Part shown: in pieces, positions 33,701 through 42,523 of the stretch
How the letters are laid out: the number at the start of each line of letters is the position of its first letter
Position numbering within the stretch: the first letter of the stretch is position 1
Assembly (NCBI GenBank): GCA_964502145.1
Contig: CAZCVI010000009.1
Location: 1 to 64,000 of the forward strand
Source of the DNA: CAZCVI01 sp964502145
Lineage (GTDB): Bacteria > Acidobacteriota > Aminicenantia > UBA2199
DNA length: 64,000 nucleotides
Direction of reading: 5' to 3'
Made by a program: the position numbers and the translations under genes
Notes under the pieces: generated by a model
What the model was told of the DNA's origin: nothing
The model's database searches: none
The model's input: only the letters and a program-made list of their open reading frames with translations

Positions 33701-34274
33701 TCCCTCTTATGCCAATAGCAATGGTGCGGTGGGTTATTATTACCTGAACACCAAGGCGTTTAGCAATGGCGTGCATACTATCCAATGGGTTGCCACAGAC
33801 AACGCGGGGAACAACGATGGTATTGGCAGTCGTTATTTTACGGTGCAAAATACGGGTAGCGATATGGCCCAAGCCTCGGCTATGGAACTATCTTCTACAT
33901 TACCCGGAGATTATAACGGGCCCCTGTGGATCAGGACGGGTTATGATGAAACCGCGGAATTAAAGCAGGTTTACCCGGATGAAAACGGTCAGATTATTCT
34001 TGAAATAGAAGAGTTGGATCGTTTAGAGATTCGTTTCTTTGACACGCCCATGTTGCTGGCGCCGCTACGGGAAAAAATAACCCCGTCCATGGTCCGCTTG
34101 TCCACGGCAATGGCTTTACCCGCTGGTTCCAGCCTTGATGCGGTCCAGGGTGTTTTTTACTGGCAACCCGGCGTGGGTTACCTGGGTGAATTCCCCATGG
34201 AGTTTAACTATGCTGGTCCCAAGGAGTGGGTGAAAAAGACGCTCACGGTGCGAATTCTACCTAAACAGTATTAA
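30735..34274 (+). CDS. Large secreted BACON/Ig-repeat protein
   Basis: A 1179-residue exported protein with a signal peptide (about 1-24). Two related jelly-roll-like domains (starting EDYASAAFQDPWDMN near 45 and EDYATAKLGNAWDMN near 308) come first. Two BACON-type beta-sandwich repeats follow (about 608-700 and 708-800; both contain LNWSVSDNA or MNWSVSDNA and a SAGTY/AAGTY turn). Then a two-part Ig-like module (about 808-1040: SSIAVTGWVLDD, EGSRPDVATAYP, HAVKPFGAIDTP, GIGSRYFTV) and a C-terminal segment ending LPAGSSLDAVQGVFYWQPG. The module and tail recur in the proteins at 34327 and 60680. The ATG at 30720 overlaps GGAGG, so 30735 is preferred. Probably cell-surface carbohydrate binding or adhesion. 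Confidence 0.85.
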   Translation: MIKKLIVLIMFILILGFSINNFAAITVSTPSSGETVAAAEDYASAAFQDPWDMNERTDLGWFIWDVTSGSRSNLSNIAFSNGIFSANSSSSDPNISILDTGVTGTCFLGKIGTNYKINADKYKIFAIRMKLSKAHDALFYWSRNTIYKDQSYSGIFSVYNEWRVYIVNLPNLGYTKVPGKANGYSWSGNIDSLRFDPAPVAVDINIDWIRLVEDNNSLYRTIQWSGNSGSVDIYLDTDKNEGNGTLGKVASNKSGSSYNLYVGALAPGAYYVGVKNTSGGAISYAPGYYNVNGIPTVEFTSPGKEGGEDYATAKLGNAWDMNAVSDLDYNVNVNGLAINSIAAEDQKGTSLGNVSVLKGTSVKASGVGDPVLYPLLWWGDGRGQANPIDANKYRILVLKMSLPGNWDLNLGSVARVIWKRVGEGDLENVSEDVIVRHKSGAKYVISTIIADMKTLPIEVGSGSPSRSGWSSTVEGFRIDPHEFAAATNFYIQSVKLAAYERANDSYTIQWNYKDGETADTRTSLAEGPDMPMVTSGLSLYTDTDKSGFNGTLIASGLDPAAGHYVWNTAGKPAGTYYIYAVVSDGLNTNQYYAQWPIVIDHSTASAPTISLSKTAIGFGDSGSDTFTVSNSGTGTLNWSVSDNASWLSVTPTSGQNSGTVTVTVSKTGLAAGTYKGTVSVSDTNASNSPQTVAITLTVGGGTGTGTIKLSRSALYYGAVGNAITGPQSFLVSNTGSGVMNWSVSDNATWLSVSPSSGSNTGTVSVTANKSGLSAGTYTGTVTVSSANATNSPRTLAVTLKVYNSGSEPFGEFATPVSGTTVKSSIAVTGWVLDDTEVASVKIYNGNDYVGDAVFVEGSRPDVATAYPGYPKNYRAGWGYMMLTYFLPNGGNGSYTFYAVATDKEGHQVSLGSTTINIDNAHAVKPFGAIDTPAQGGTASGSSFVNFGWVLTPQPNKIATNGSTINVMVDGVTLGHPTYNQYRSDIATLFPSYANSNGAVGYYYLNTKAFSNGVHTIQWVATDNAGNNDGIGSRYFTVQNTGSDMAQASAMELSSTLPGDYNGPLWIRTGYDETAELKQVYPDENGQIILEIEELDRLEIRFFDTPMLLAPLREKITPSMVRLSTAMALPAGSSLDAVQGVFYWQPGVGYLGEFPMEFNYAGPKEWVKKTLTVRILPKQY

Positions 34275-34326
34275 CTAAAAAAATTGTGGCCAAGCCTTTT
34301 TAAAAGGCTTGCAATAGAGGAATAGC
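34275..34326 (+). other. Short spacer with small hairpin
   Basis: AAGCCTTTT and AAAAGGCTT (34292-34310) form a 9-bp hairpin with a one-base centre between the two surface-protein genes. No T-run follows. It may trim or stabilise the shared transcript. Confidence 0.4.
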
Positions 34327-36996
34327 ATGAAACTATGTTTTTTTCTCGTGATCATGATCGTATTGGGCCTGACCGGTTTCTTAACCGGTCAGGCAGTTCT
34401 GTCTGCTGGTTCAGATAATCGGCTTCAACCTTCGGATTTAACGTATATGGGCGCTTTTCGTTTGCCTGATGGTGTATCGGGTTCCGAGGTTAAGAGTTGG
34501 GCGTGGGGAGGTTTTGCACTGGCTTATTATCCCGGTGGGGATGCGCATGGGGCAGCCGATGGTTATCCCGGTTCTCTTTTTGGGGCCGGGCATGATTGGC
34601 AGTACCAAGTATCGGAGATTTCTATTCCCGTTCCGGTAATTTCCACATCCAAGAATCTGAACCAGTTAAACACCGCGACCACATTGCAGAATTTCCAGGA
34701 CATCCTGCATGTGGGTAATCAGGAGATGCCCCGGGCTGGTTTTGCCTACTTACCCAAGCAGGGCACGCAAACAAGCGGGAAGATTTATTATACCCGCGGC
34801 ATGCATTTGCAGGCGGAAGGGGATTATTTAACGCACGGGTGGTTTGAACTCACTCTTACCAATCCGCAAGCCCAGGGGCGCTGGTATCTGGATGTGCCGC
34901 ATAGCGTGTACAATACCACCGATTATATGTTCCCTATTCCCAGTGCATGGGCTGCCGGACACACACCGGGCAAGTTACTGGCTACGGGTCGCTTCCGAAG
35001 CGGTGGCTGGTCTGGGCAAGGACCGGCACTTTTTGCTATCGGCCCGTGGAACCAGGGCAATCCGCCAGCCAATGGCACGGCATTGGATTATGTCACGCTA
35101 TTAAGATACACTTCCACCGAGGATTATGGGGAACCTGTGCATACTATGACCAATTACCAGCATTCGGACGAGTGGTACGGAGCCTCGTGGCTCACGGCAG
35201 GCAATAAAGCCGCCGTTATTTTCGTGGGCACCAAGGGGGTGGGGGATTGCTGGTATGGCGACAAAAACGGGCCCTGTCTGGACTGTGCTTTGCAACGGGG
35301 TTGGTGGTCTACTGCTTTCGAAGGACAAATTATCTTTTACGATCCAGAAGACCTCGCGGCAGTCGCGGCAGGCACGAAACAACCCTGGGAACCACAACCC
35401 TATGCGACCCTGAATGTGGACTCCTATCTGTACCATATTACTTCTACCCAGCAGTGGTTCCATCTGGGTGCTGCCACTTTTGACCAGACCAACGGCTTAT
35501 TGTATGTCTTTGAACCCTATGTGGATAATGATAAGCCCATCGTTCACGTGTGGAAAGTAAAATCAACGGGTGGTGGTGGAACCGCCGAGATTTCTTTGAA
35601 CCGCACGCAATTGGTATTTGGCGCACTTTCTTCAGGCACGGTCACACCGGCGCAGAGCTTTAGTATTCGCAACAGCGGAAGCGGCACCATGAATTGGACT
35701 GTTTCCGAGGCAGTGGGTTGGCTTTCTTGTTCCGTGGCTTCTGGCACAGGCGCTGGTACTGTGAGTGTGACCGTGAATCCAACCGGATTATCTGCCGGGC
35801 AGTATAATGGCACCATTTTTATTGCTTCCAGCCATGCTATGAATTCTCCTGTGGCTCTTCCTGTCGTATTGAATGTGTGGAGTTCCGGTGCTTCTGCCGC
35901 GCCTTTCGGAAATTTTGCCGGGCCCGTGGAAGGGGCTTCTGTCAGCAGCAGTATCGCCGTTACCGGGTGGGTCTTGGATGATATCGGGGTGGAAAGTGTT
36001 AAACTGTATCGCGGTGAGGGTAGTTCTGCCGTGTATATTGGTGATGCTATGCTGGTCGAAGGCGCACGGCCCGATGTGGCGATTTCCTATCCTACTTATC
36101 CGGCCAATTATAAGGCCGGGTGGGGGTATATGTTATTAACGCACTTTTTACCCAATGGCGGGAATGGTACTTTTGTGCTTTCCGTGATTGCCCGCGACGT
36201 GGAAGGCAATGAGACTAGGCTGGGTAGTCACACTATTTTAGGCGATAATATTCATGCAGTCAAGCCTTTTGGTGCTATTGATACGCCTTCCCAGGGCGGT
36301 CTGGCTTCTGGTGGCGTTTTTGTGAACTGGGGCTGGGTCTTGACCCCGCAACCCAATAAAATGGCTACCAATGGTTCCACTATCAATGTCTGGGTGGATG
36401 GGTTGAATCTCGGGCATCCCGCTTACAATTTGTATCGCGAGGATATAGCCACGCTCTTTCCTTCGTATGCCAACAGCAATGGAGCTGTCGGTTATTTTTC
36501 TTTGAACACTACCGCCTATGCCAATGGCGTGCATACTATCCAGTGGACCGCCACCGATAGTGCGGGGAACACGGATGGTATTGGTAGCCGTTATTTCACT
36601 ATCACCAATAGCAGTAGTGACCGTGCCTCCATTCAATCCCGTGACTTTCCTATTACTGCAACACCGGCAATGTTTGACCCTGCCCCCTTGCGAATCAAAC
36701 GCGGGTACGGGGAAAAAGAGCCGTGGTTGTTCCTGTTTCCTGATAAACAGGGAATCGCCTGTTTAGCCATCAAGGAAACCCAGCGATTAGAGGTTCGTTT
36801 TTGGGCGGCTGGCGAAAACGAAAAGGGGCAGGTGCGATGTTTATCTTTGCCGATCGGTGCCTTTTTGGATGAGTCGCGAGGACTATTTTATTGGCAGCCT
36901 GGACCTGGGTTTGTCGGGGAATATGTGCTGGAATTCCTGGTGTATCGGAAGAGTTTGTGGTATAAAAAGCAACTGGCAGTGACTATTACCCGGTAA
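34327..36996 (+). CDS. Secreted protein with propeller-like N-terminal region, BACON and Ig modules
   Basis: An 889-residue exported protein (signal peptide about 1-27). Residues about 32-412 form an unassigned domain starting LQPSDLTYMGAFRLP, a motif I associate with secreted beta-propeller-like proteins of uncultivated bacteria; it contains Trp/Gly-rich blocks and a CWYGDKNGPCLDC cluster that could form disulfides. One BACON repeat (about 420-517), the two-part Ig-like module (about 525-760) and the tail IGAFLDESRGLFYWQPGPGF follow, as in the 30735 protein. GAGG precedes the ATG. The 52-bp gap suggests cotranscription with the upstream gene. The N-terminal domain likely gives it a different ligand or activity. 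Confidence 0.85.
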   Translation: MKLCFFLVIMIVLGLTGFLTGQAVLSAGSDNRLQPSDLTYMGAFRLPDGVSGSEVKSWAWGGFALAYYPGGDAHGAADGYPGSLFGAGHDWQYQVSEISIPVPVISTSKNLNQLNTATTLQNFQDILHVGNQEMPRAGFAYLPKQGTQTSGKIYYTRGMHLQAEGDYLTHGWFELTLTNPQAQGRWYLDVPHSVYNTTDYMFPIPSAWAAGHTPGKLLATGRFRSGGWSGQGPALFAIGPWNQGNPPANGTALDYVTLLRYTSTEDYGEPVHTMTNYQHSDEWYGASWLTAGNKAAVIFVGTKGVGDCWYGDKNGPCLDCALQRGWWSTAFEGQIIFYDPEDLAAVAAGTKQPWEPQPYATLNVDSYLYHITSTQQWFHLGAATFDQTNGLLYVFEPYVDNDKPIVHVWKVKSTGGGGTAEISLNRTQLVFGALSSGTVTPAQSFSIRNSGSGTMNWTVSEAVGWLSCSVASGTGAGTVSVTVNPTGLSAGQYNGTIFIASSHAMNSPVALPVVLNVWSSGASAAPFGNFAGPVEGASVSSSIAVTGWVLDDIGVESVKLYRGEGSSAVYIGDAMLVEGARPDVAISYPTYPANYKAGWGYMLLTHFLPNGGNGTFVLSVIARDVEGNETRLGSHTILGDNIHAVKPFGAIDTPSQGGLASGGVFVNWGWVLTPQPNKMATNGSTINVWVDGLNLGHPAYNLYREDIATLFPSYANSNGAVGYFSLNTTAYANGVHTIQWTATDSAGNTDGIGSRYFTITNSSSDRASIQSRDFPITATPAMFDPAPLRIKRGYGEKEPWLFLFPDKQGIACLAIKETQRLEVRFWAAGENEKGQVRCLSLPIGAFLDESRGLFYWQPGPGFVGEYVLEFLVYRKSLWYKKQLAVTITR

Positions 36997-37041
36997 TTTG
37001 GATGATCTTGATTAAGCGAGGAGTTTTTGTATTTTTTCCGT

Positions 37042-37180
37042 GGTAATTCACCGCCAGTTCTTTGAGAGCACTATAAAATCAAGTGGGAATTATGGGAATT
37101 ATGGGAGGAATGGGAATTTTCTTTTATCCCATAATTCCCATAATTCCCATTCTTCCCATTAACTTGGCAGTGAATCCAGG
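37042..37180. mobile_element. Miniature inverted-repeat element with GGGAATTAT arms
   Basis: Ends TAATTCACCGCCAG and CTTGGCAGTGAATCCAGG enclose an array of GGGAATTAT 9-mers (37084-37116) and its complement (37126-37160). Its left third matches, in reverse, the right third of the element at 30468-30635 (shared TAAAATCAAGTGGGAATTAT), so the two are the same subfamily in opposite orientations. It lies between two convergent genes. No clear target duplication is visible. Confidence 0.75.
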
Positions 37181-37193
37181 ATAGGCTCAACAG

Positions 37194-38402
37194 TTACAAT
37201 AATTTTATAGTTTTTTCTTGTTGATCTACTTCAACACGGATGGACCCGAAGCGATTATCTTGCATACCATACGCGGCACAGAATTCGGAGAGGGTCAACT
37301 GTTGCCCAGGAAAAGGGGGAAACAGGGAGTTCTGTAACGCAGCTTGAGCACCATGAGGCATACCATCGGACCCCAAGATCAAATCTAACCCGGCAGTGAA
37401 GCCAATATGGTCGATCAACATGCGGAAAGGATTGTTGTTTTCCAGGTAAACAGCGGGCAACCGATCACTGTAAATAGCGGAGTCGCTGTTAAAGTTGGGT
37501 TGCATGGAAAGGGTGAGATTCAGGTCCCTGGCTTCACGGGCTGTTTTTTCCTCGATAAACTGGCAATGTTCCATACGCACCAAGGGGAAGGTATAACCAT
37601 CGGTTTTTAATTGCCTGACTACTCGCACTACCTGTTCTGTAGCCAAGTCGCCAATAGCATGAACTGCCAGACCCTTTTCGGATACGGACACATCACGCAT
37701 GCTCTTATACAATGCGGCGTCGGTATAGAGTAACCCGCCCTGTGTACCATTGGTATAAGGTAACTTCAAAGCAGCGGTTCGTGCGCCTAAAGCCCCATCG
37801 GTAAATAACTTAATACCGAATAAACCGCGCCGCGTGTCCCAGTTGAGCTGGCTATAAATTTCCGGGGTGGTCCAAAAACCAGTGCGACTGGAAAAAGGGG
37901 AAGACTGCAAAATCTGGTAAGCATTGTCCCCGGGTAATTGCATCTCTTCAACATAATACACGCCCTGTTGCACCATAAAATCAAAAAAAGCCGTGTATCG
38001 TTCCAGAGTCGGTTCTACCTGGCTGGAAAGAAAAATCAACATCTGCGGCATGTGCGCTTCAAACCAGTCCGAGTCTTGATAATGGGCAATAATTTCCGGG
38101 TACTTGTCCCGCAATTGTGTTTCTGCTGCCGGACTGATCAAGAAACGATGCAACGAGATGTTCACCACGATAACTGGCGGCAGGAGCGTTAGGTCTGCGG
38201 GGGTAAAATCATAATACCCGCTGTGCCAACCCAATACCACGGATACACGCGCCGGGTCAAGTGATAATAACAGTGCCAATGCGTTCGCTTTGGATTGTTC
38301 ATGCTGGAGATTGGGGCAATCCAGCAATAATGCATATAAAGAAAGATGATTGTGATGATCCTTTAAAAGCGGGATATCGTGGGTCTCAAGCGTGGTATTC
38401 AT
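37194..38402 (-). CDS. Amidohydrolase family protein (YtcJ/Amidohydro_3-like)
   Basis: A 402-residue metal-dependent hydrolase. Motifs: KDHHNHLS near residue 14-21 (the HxH metal pair), VLGWH, KLFTDGALGARTAAL, AVHAIGDLATE, RMEHCQF and LGSDGMPHG. These match the YtcJ-like amidohydrolases that act on amides or amidines. The protein starts almost at the HxH motif, so the N-terminal part of the small beta-sandwich found in YtcJ (which is over 500 aa) is missing, although the TIM-barrel core looks whole. AAGGAG lies before the ATG. Substrate unknown. Confidence 0.82.
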   Translation of the reverse strand: MNTTLETHDIPLLKDHHNHLSLYALLLDCPNLQHEQSKANALALLLSLDPARVSVVLGWHSGYYDFTPADLTLLPPVIVVNISLHRFLISPAAETQLRDKYPEIIAHYQDSDWFEAHMPQMLIFLSSQVEPTLERYTAFFDFMVQQGVYYVEEMQLPGDNAYQILQSSPFSSRTGFWTTPEIYSQLNWDTRRGLFGIKLFTDGALGARTAALKLPYTNGTQGGLLYTDAALYKSMRDVSVSEKGLAVHAIGDLATEQVVRVVRQLKTDGYTFPLVRMEHCQFIEEKTAREARDLNLTLSMQPNFNSDSAIYSDRLPAVYLENNNPFRMLIDHIGFTAGLDLILGSDGMPHGAQAALQNSLFPPFPGQQLTLSEFCAAYGMQDNRFGSIRVEVDQQEKTIKLL

Positions 38403-38698
38403 ATTACTCCTTACAGCGGGTTATTAAATTCTGGACGAATCAAAACGATTGGCGCGTCCAATTCGTGGGCCACTCTTTTTTTTGTAAATCATGATTATAA
38501 ATACACCCAAAGTCACTTTTTGTCAATTCGTTTCAATAATTATTTTCCAAAAGTCAAAGAGGTTCTTGATTTTTAGTGCGAAATATGTTAAAAAATGAGG
38601 TATATAGCATTTCTTTCATTTTTCCCAGGGTATCGATCACAGGCACCGGGGTCGGTACAAAGTGGATTTTATATTTTTCCGGTTCCAGGAGTAATAAA

Positions 38699-39823
38699 AT
38701 GAGTAATACCTATGATGTGATCGTTATTGGCGGTGGTATTATTGGCATGGCAACTGCCAACTACCTCAGTCAAACCCATATTAAACTGGCAGTCATAGAG
38801 CGGAAACACCTGGGCTCCGGTTCTACCGGACGTTGTATTGGTGGGATTCGTCAACAGTTTTCCACGCCGGCCTCCATTCGCCTGATGCAAGAGAGTCTGC
38901 GGTTATTTGAACGGATGGAAGAAGAATTCGGACGTTCAGTGGAGTTCCATCGTGGCGGATATCTCTTTTTAGCCCATGAACCCAAGATGGTGGAGGTGTT
39001 CAAAGCCAATATCGCGGTACAGAAAAAGGAGAACGTGAATGTCTCACTACTCACCCCACAAGAGGTCAAAGAGGTGGCACCCTGTGTAAACACGGACGGA
39101 CTACTGGCCGGGGCGTATTGCCCCGATGATGCCCAAGCCTTTCCCTTTCCCGTGCTGCATGGCTACATGAAAAATATCGTGGGGAATGGCGGCCAATTTT
39201 ATATTGCCAACCCGGTGGTCCATATAAAAAAAGAGACACATTTCCAGGTCAAACTAACAGATGGCACGGAACTGGAAGCGGAAAAAGTGGTCTTAAGCGC
39301 GGGTCCATGGTCTGCTGCACTGGGCCAGACGATTGGCCTGGACCTGCCGCTGTATCCCGAACGTCATGAAGCGGTTATTACCGAGCGGATACCCAAATTC
39401 TTTGAGCCGATGATCGTGGATTATCGTGCGGATGGGTGTTATTTTCATCAATTGATCAGCGGGCAGGTCATTGCCTGTTATTCCCCTGTTCCCACCGTGC
39501 CTGGGATTCATGAAGATGTGACCTTTGAATTTTTACCCCAGATTGGCAGACGTATGAAACGGTTGGTGCCAGCACTTGATAAAGCGGCCATACTGCGGAA
39601 CTGGTCCGGCAATTACACGATGACACCGGATGGGAACCCGATTGTAGATGAAAGTGATATCAAAGGGTTTTATATTGCTTCGGGCATGTGTGGGCATGGG
39701 TTTATGTTTGGTCCGGCTATTGGCAAGAATCTGGCGCATTTTATCACTACTGGTTTATGGGCCGCCGATCTCTCGGAATTTGCCATGCATCGCGAATTTA
39801 AAAGCAAAGAAAGCATGAAATAA
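38699..39823 (+). CDS. FAD-dependent oxidoreductase (DAO family, sarcosine oxidase beta-like)
   Basis: A 374-residue flavoenzyme of the D-amino-acid-oxidase/glycine-oxidase fold. The ADP-binding motif VIVIGGGIIGMATANYL is at the N-terminus; RxGSTGR-like GSGSTGRCIGGIRQQFST binds the flavin; SAGPWSAAL is the second nucleotide motif; the C-terminal YIASGMCGHGFMFGPAIG is typical of sarcosine oxidase beta or hydroxyproline dehydrogenase subunits. The frame is open from a GTG at 38576, but AGGAG seven bases before the ATG at 38699 fixes the start. No partner subunits are nearby, so it may act alone as an amine or imino-acid oxidase. Confidence 0.88.
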   Translation: MSNTYDVIVIGGGIIGMATANYLSQTHIKLAVIERKHLGSGSTGRCIGGIRQQFSTPASIRLMQESLRLFERMEEEFGRSVEFHRGGYLFLAHEPKMVEVFKANIAVQKKENVNVSLLTPQEVKEVAPCVNTDGLLAGAYCPDDAQAFPFPVLHGYMKNIVGNGGQFYIANPVVHIKKETHFQVKLTDGTELEAEKVVLSAGPWSAALGQTIGLDLPLYPERHEAVITERIPKFFEPMIVDYRADGCYFHQLISGQVIACYSPVPTVPGIHEDVTFEFLPQIGRRMKRLVPALDKAAILRNWSGNYTMTPDGNPIVDESDIKGFYIASGMCGHGFMFGPAIGKNLAHFITTGLWAADLSEFAMHREFKSKESMK

Positions 39824-39865
39824 AATAATAATGCGCCTGCGGCGCAAGCTTCAATGGCGTTTAAA

Positions 39866-39902
39866 TAAAAAAAGGCGGGCTGACTGGCCCGCCTTTTTTT
39901 TT
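39866..39902. terminator. Bidirectional rho-independent terminator
   Basis: A7 - GGCGGGC (39874-39880) - TGACTG - GCCCGCC (39887-39893) - T9. It serves both the plus-strand oxidoreductase and the convergent minus-strand chemoreceptor. A smaller GCGCC/GGCGC hairpin precedes it near 39832. Confidence 0.92.
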
Positions 39903-39947
39903 AAGGTTACAGTGACTATATACGGTTAACGGCGTAATGCCACGCGT

Positions 39948-41738
39948 TTAGAATTCTTGGAAATCACTTTCATCACTACTAAAAAAATCATCTTCGGTAT
40001 TGGTCTGGGCAGAGGGTTTAGATGTATTTTTTGTTTCTGTATCCGCTGGTTTCGTGGTGGTTTTGGGGGTAGAGGAATGGCTTGTTTTGGTATTCGATTT
40101 TGACACGGCTTTCTGGGAGGGCGAGGTTTTGGTGGATTTACTTTTGTAGGACGGCACAGCCGATTTGGTTGATGACACGCGGGACGGTTTGTTTTGCGGG
40201 GCGGTTGGGTTGGCTGCCATTTTTTCCGTGTTGAATTGCGCCACCAATTCCATCAGTTCTACTGAATGAACTTTCATGTTCTTGGTTGTTTCCGAGAGGT
40301 GGACCACCAATTGCGCGTTTTGATTAATCACTTGTTCCAATTGCCTGACTGCCTCGTTGATTTGTTCCACGCCAGTGGCTTGTTCTTTGGAACCGTCCGT
40401 GATCTGTCCTATTTTGCCCAGGATATCTTGCATCACCTGGACAATCGAGGAGAAGAATTCCGTGGTACGGCTCACCAAATCCATGCCCCGTTCAGTTGAT
40501 TCCACGTTTTGACTGACAATTTCCTGGATATTTTTAGAGGATTCCGCTGTTTTTTGCGCCAGGTTGCGTACTTCAGCCGCGACCACGGCAAACCCTCGCC
40601 CCGCTTCTCCAGCACGAGCCGCTTCAACAGCCGCATTGAGCGCCAATAAATTGGTCTGGAAACTGATATCATTAATCACTCGGACAATCTCGTCAATTCG
40701 TTTCCCAGACTCGTGAATCTCTTTCATTGTATCCGTCACATCGGACATTAAGGCGCTTTTAGCCAGAATCTCGCCGTTGAACTCTACCAGTGCCGTGCCT
40801 GTCTCCTCGGAATTCTGCCGGTTCTGTTTAACAATCGCGGTCAGTTCTTCCAGGGTGGCCGAGGTCTGGGTAATGGAAGCTGCTTCCTCGTTGGTCCGGG
40901 AAGCGAGGTTTGCACTGCCCTCGGTAATCTCCCCGATGGCACCACCCACTTCCTCGGAAGCAATGGAAACCTTACGAATCAGTTGGGAAAAATGTCTGAC
41001 AATATTATTAAAATTCTCCCCCAAATGACCGATCTCATCATCATTGGTATCGGGTACAATGACATTCAGGTGACCTTCAGCTACTTGCTCGAATACGGAA
41101 TTCATAGTAGTCACAGGGTTGAGCAGTTGTTTGTAAATGATTTTCAGAAAAAATAATCCCAACAACAACCCAATAGCAAAACCGATAATAAGGATCAGGC
41201 GGAGAGTTTTCATACCTGCTTGGGAATGGGTGTCCATGAGGGCGACTGCTTTGCTCAAGATAGTAGTAAAGGTTGAACTGGAGGCAATAATCTGGTCGAT
41301 TTCTGCCGGGTTAGCGCCTTTTGTGCCGAGTACCTTATATAACGTTGTTTTGAATGGGCCCCACAGGTCATTGACTTGGAGGTACAGGTCTCTGATCTCC
41401 TCGGGGCAGGGTGATAGGATAACTGGACGGGTCATGGTCAGATCAGTGAAGGTTTTGCCCCCGTATAATAATGCGTACAGAGTGGTCTGGAAGAGGGCGA
41501 TGGAGCGGTCCCGTTCTTCTTTTTGAAGCTGGCCCGATTGGGGGGAAATAGCCACAAGGCACTCCTTGGCGATTTTTTGGATTAGCATTCGTTGCCGTCC
41601 AGCGAGATCAATGGTTAGCGCATCGTCCTCGGCATTCTTGGAAATCATGGTAGTGGCAATAAATATAGCCAAAAACAAAACGGTAAAACTGCATATCACA
41701 AAAATAGTCCTGGTTTTTATACTCTTAAAATATCTCAT
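39948..41738 (-). CDS. Methyl-accepting chemotaxis protein with PilJ-type sensor
   Basis: A 596-residue transmembrane chemoreceptor. TM1 about 11-31; a short periplasmic sensor about 32-178 beginning DDALTIDLAGRQRMLIQKIAKE, the PilJ/type IV pili methyl-accepting motif; TM2 about 179-199; HAMP about 200-255; and a full signalling domain about 265-500 with the highly conserved tip FQTNLLALNAAVEAARAGE and GRGFAVVAAEVRNLA. The last about 90 residues are Ser/Thr/Lys/Pro-rich and end in an acidic DDFFSSDESDFQEF, perhaps a tether for an adaptation enzyme. AGGAG lies before the ATG. No che genes are nearby. Confidence 0.93.
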   Translation of the reverse strand: MRYFKSIKTRTIFVICSFTVLFLAIFIATTMISKNAEDDALTIDLAGRQRMLIQKIAKECLVAISPQSGQLQKEERDRSIALFQTTLYALLYGGKTFTDLTMTRPVILSPCPEEIRDLYLQVNDLWGPFKTTLYKVLGTKGANPAEIDQIIASSSTFTTILSKAVALMDTHSQAGMKTLRLILIIGFAIGLLLGLFFLKIIYKQLLNPVTTMNSVFEQVAEGHLNVIVPDTNDDEIGHLGENFNNIVRHFSQLIRKVSIASEEVGGAIGEITEGSANLASRTNEEAASITQTSATLEELTAIVKQNRQNSEETGTALVEFNGEILAKSALMSDVTDTMKEIHESGKRIDEIVRVINDISFQTNLLALNAAVEAARAGEAGRGFAVVAAEVRNLAQKTAESSKNIQEIVSQNVESTERGMDLVSRTTEFFSSIVQVMQDILGKIGQITDGSKEQATGVEQINEAVRQLEQVINQNAQLVVHLSETTKNMKVHSVELMELVAQFNTEKMAANPTAPQNKPSRVSSTKSAVPSYKSKSTKTSPSQKAVSKSNTKTSHSSTPKTTTKPADTETKNTSKPSAQTNTEDDFFSSDESDFQEF

Positions 41739-42084
41739 GTGCTCCTCTCTATTTCCGGTTCATTGATTGTACCGGAAAGTCTTATTGTATTTTTAATTGG
41801 CTTCGCTTTCATTTTTATTGTTAATCTAATCATAGTTGAATTTTAACGGAAAAACATTTGATTTGCAAGATATTTATTATTCTTTTTTAAAGATTTTGAA
41901 ACGGGCAGTGTAGACGCGACATCCTTGTCGCGTTATTTTATTCTACTGTTTCGCAGAACACCAAATTGCAAGAGTTTCTTTCCGGTTATAATCCCACGGA
42001 GCGTAGCGCTGTTGGCGGGGTCGCTTCCAAGAGTAAGGAAATAGCGTTGTCATGTGCGGTCCTGAACGAGTAAAAATCACTGAT
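41739..42084. other. Intergenic region with REP-like hairpin
   Basis: The stem GACGCGAC/GTCGCGTT (41913-41920 with 41927-41934, loop ATCCTT) followed by an AT-rich stretch is a REP-like hairpin of a type seen scattered in many environmental genomes. No gene is seen between the chemoreceptor promoter region and the repeat block at 42085. Confidence 0.5.
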
Positions 42085-42523
42085 CATTGTCCCTGGTTGG
42101 ACAAAATTCTCCGCCATCGGTCACCAGCGACTGAAAATCACTCATCATTGTCCCTGGTTGGTCACCAGCGACTGAAAATCACTCATCATTGTCCCTGGTT
42201 GGACAAAATTGTCCGCCATCGGTCATCCATGACTGAAAATCGCTCAAAATGATACGAATTTGCACTGAATTCTATCTAAATCAGTCAACGATGTCCCTCC
42301 GAGGGTCATCGTTGACCCTTTGAGGAAAAATTTACATGAAAATCGGTCATCGTTGACCCTATTTGCACTTTTTTGACTCTAATTCAGTCATCACTGACCC
42401 TAATTCACTTGAGAATCAGGCTGGAGGGCAAAATTTCCAGAAAATCGGGGAATTTATTTACAAATGAGCACAATACTCAATGGTTTTGGTGTAAGGTTTT
42501 CCGTAACTGCCGAAATTTGGTTA
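42085..42523. repeat. Iteron-like repeat block, copy 2
   Basis: Tandem units begin at 42085, 42146 and 42187 (the second lacks 20 bp), then the sequence matches 180-457 nearly base for base through TGAATTCTATCTAAATCAG, the palindrome at 42284-42316 and the TTGGTGTAAGGTTTTCCGTAACTGCCGA end. The match stops at about 42523, a few codons inside the minus-strand gene ending at 42477. Same orientation relative to the adjoining gene as copy 1. Confidence 0.85.

Noticed and set aside
39832..39902. Possible attenuator before the chemoreceptor
   Set aside because: It lies at the convergent 3' ends of two genes, so it is a terminator.
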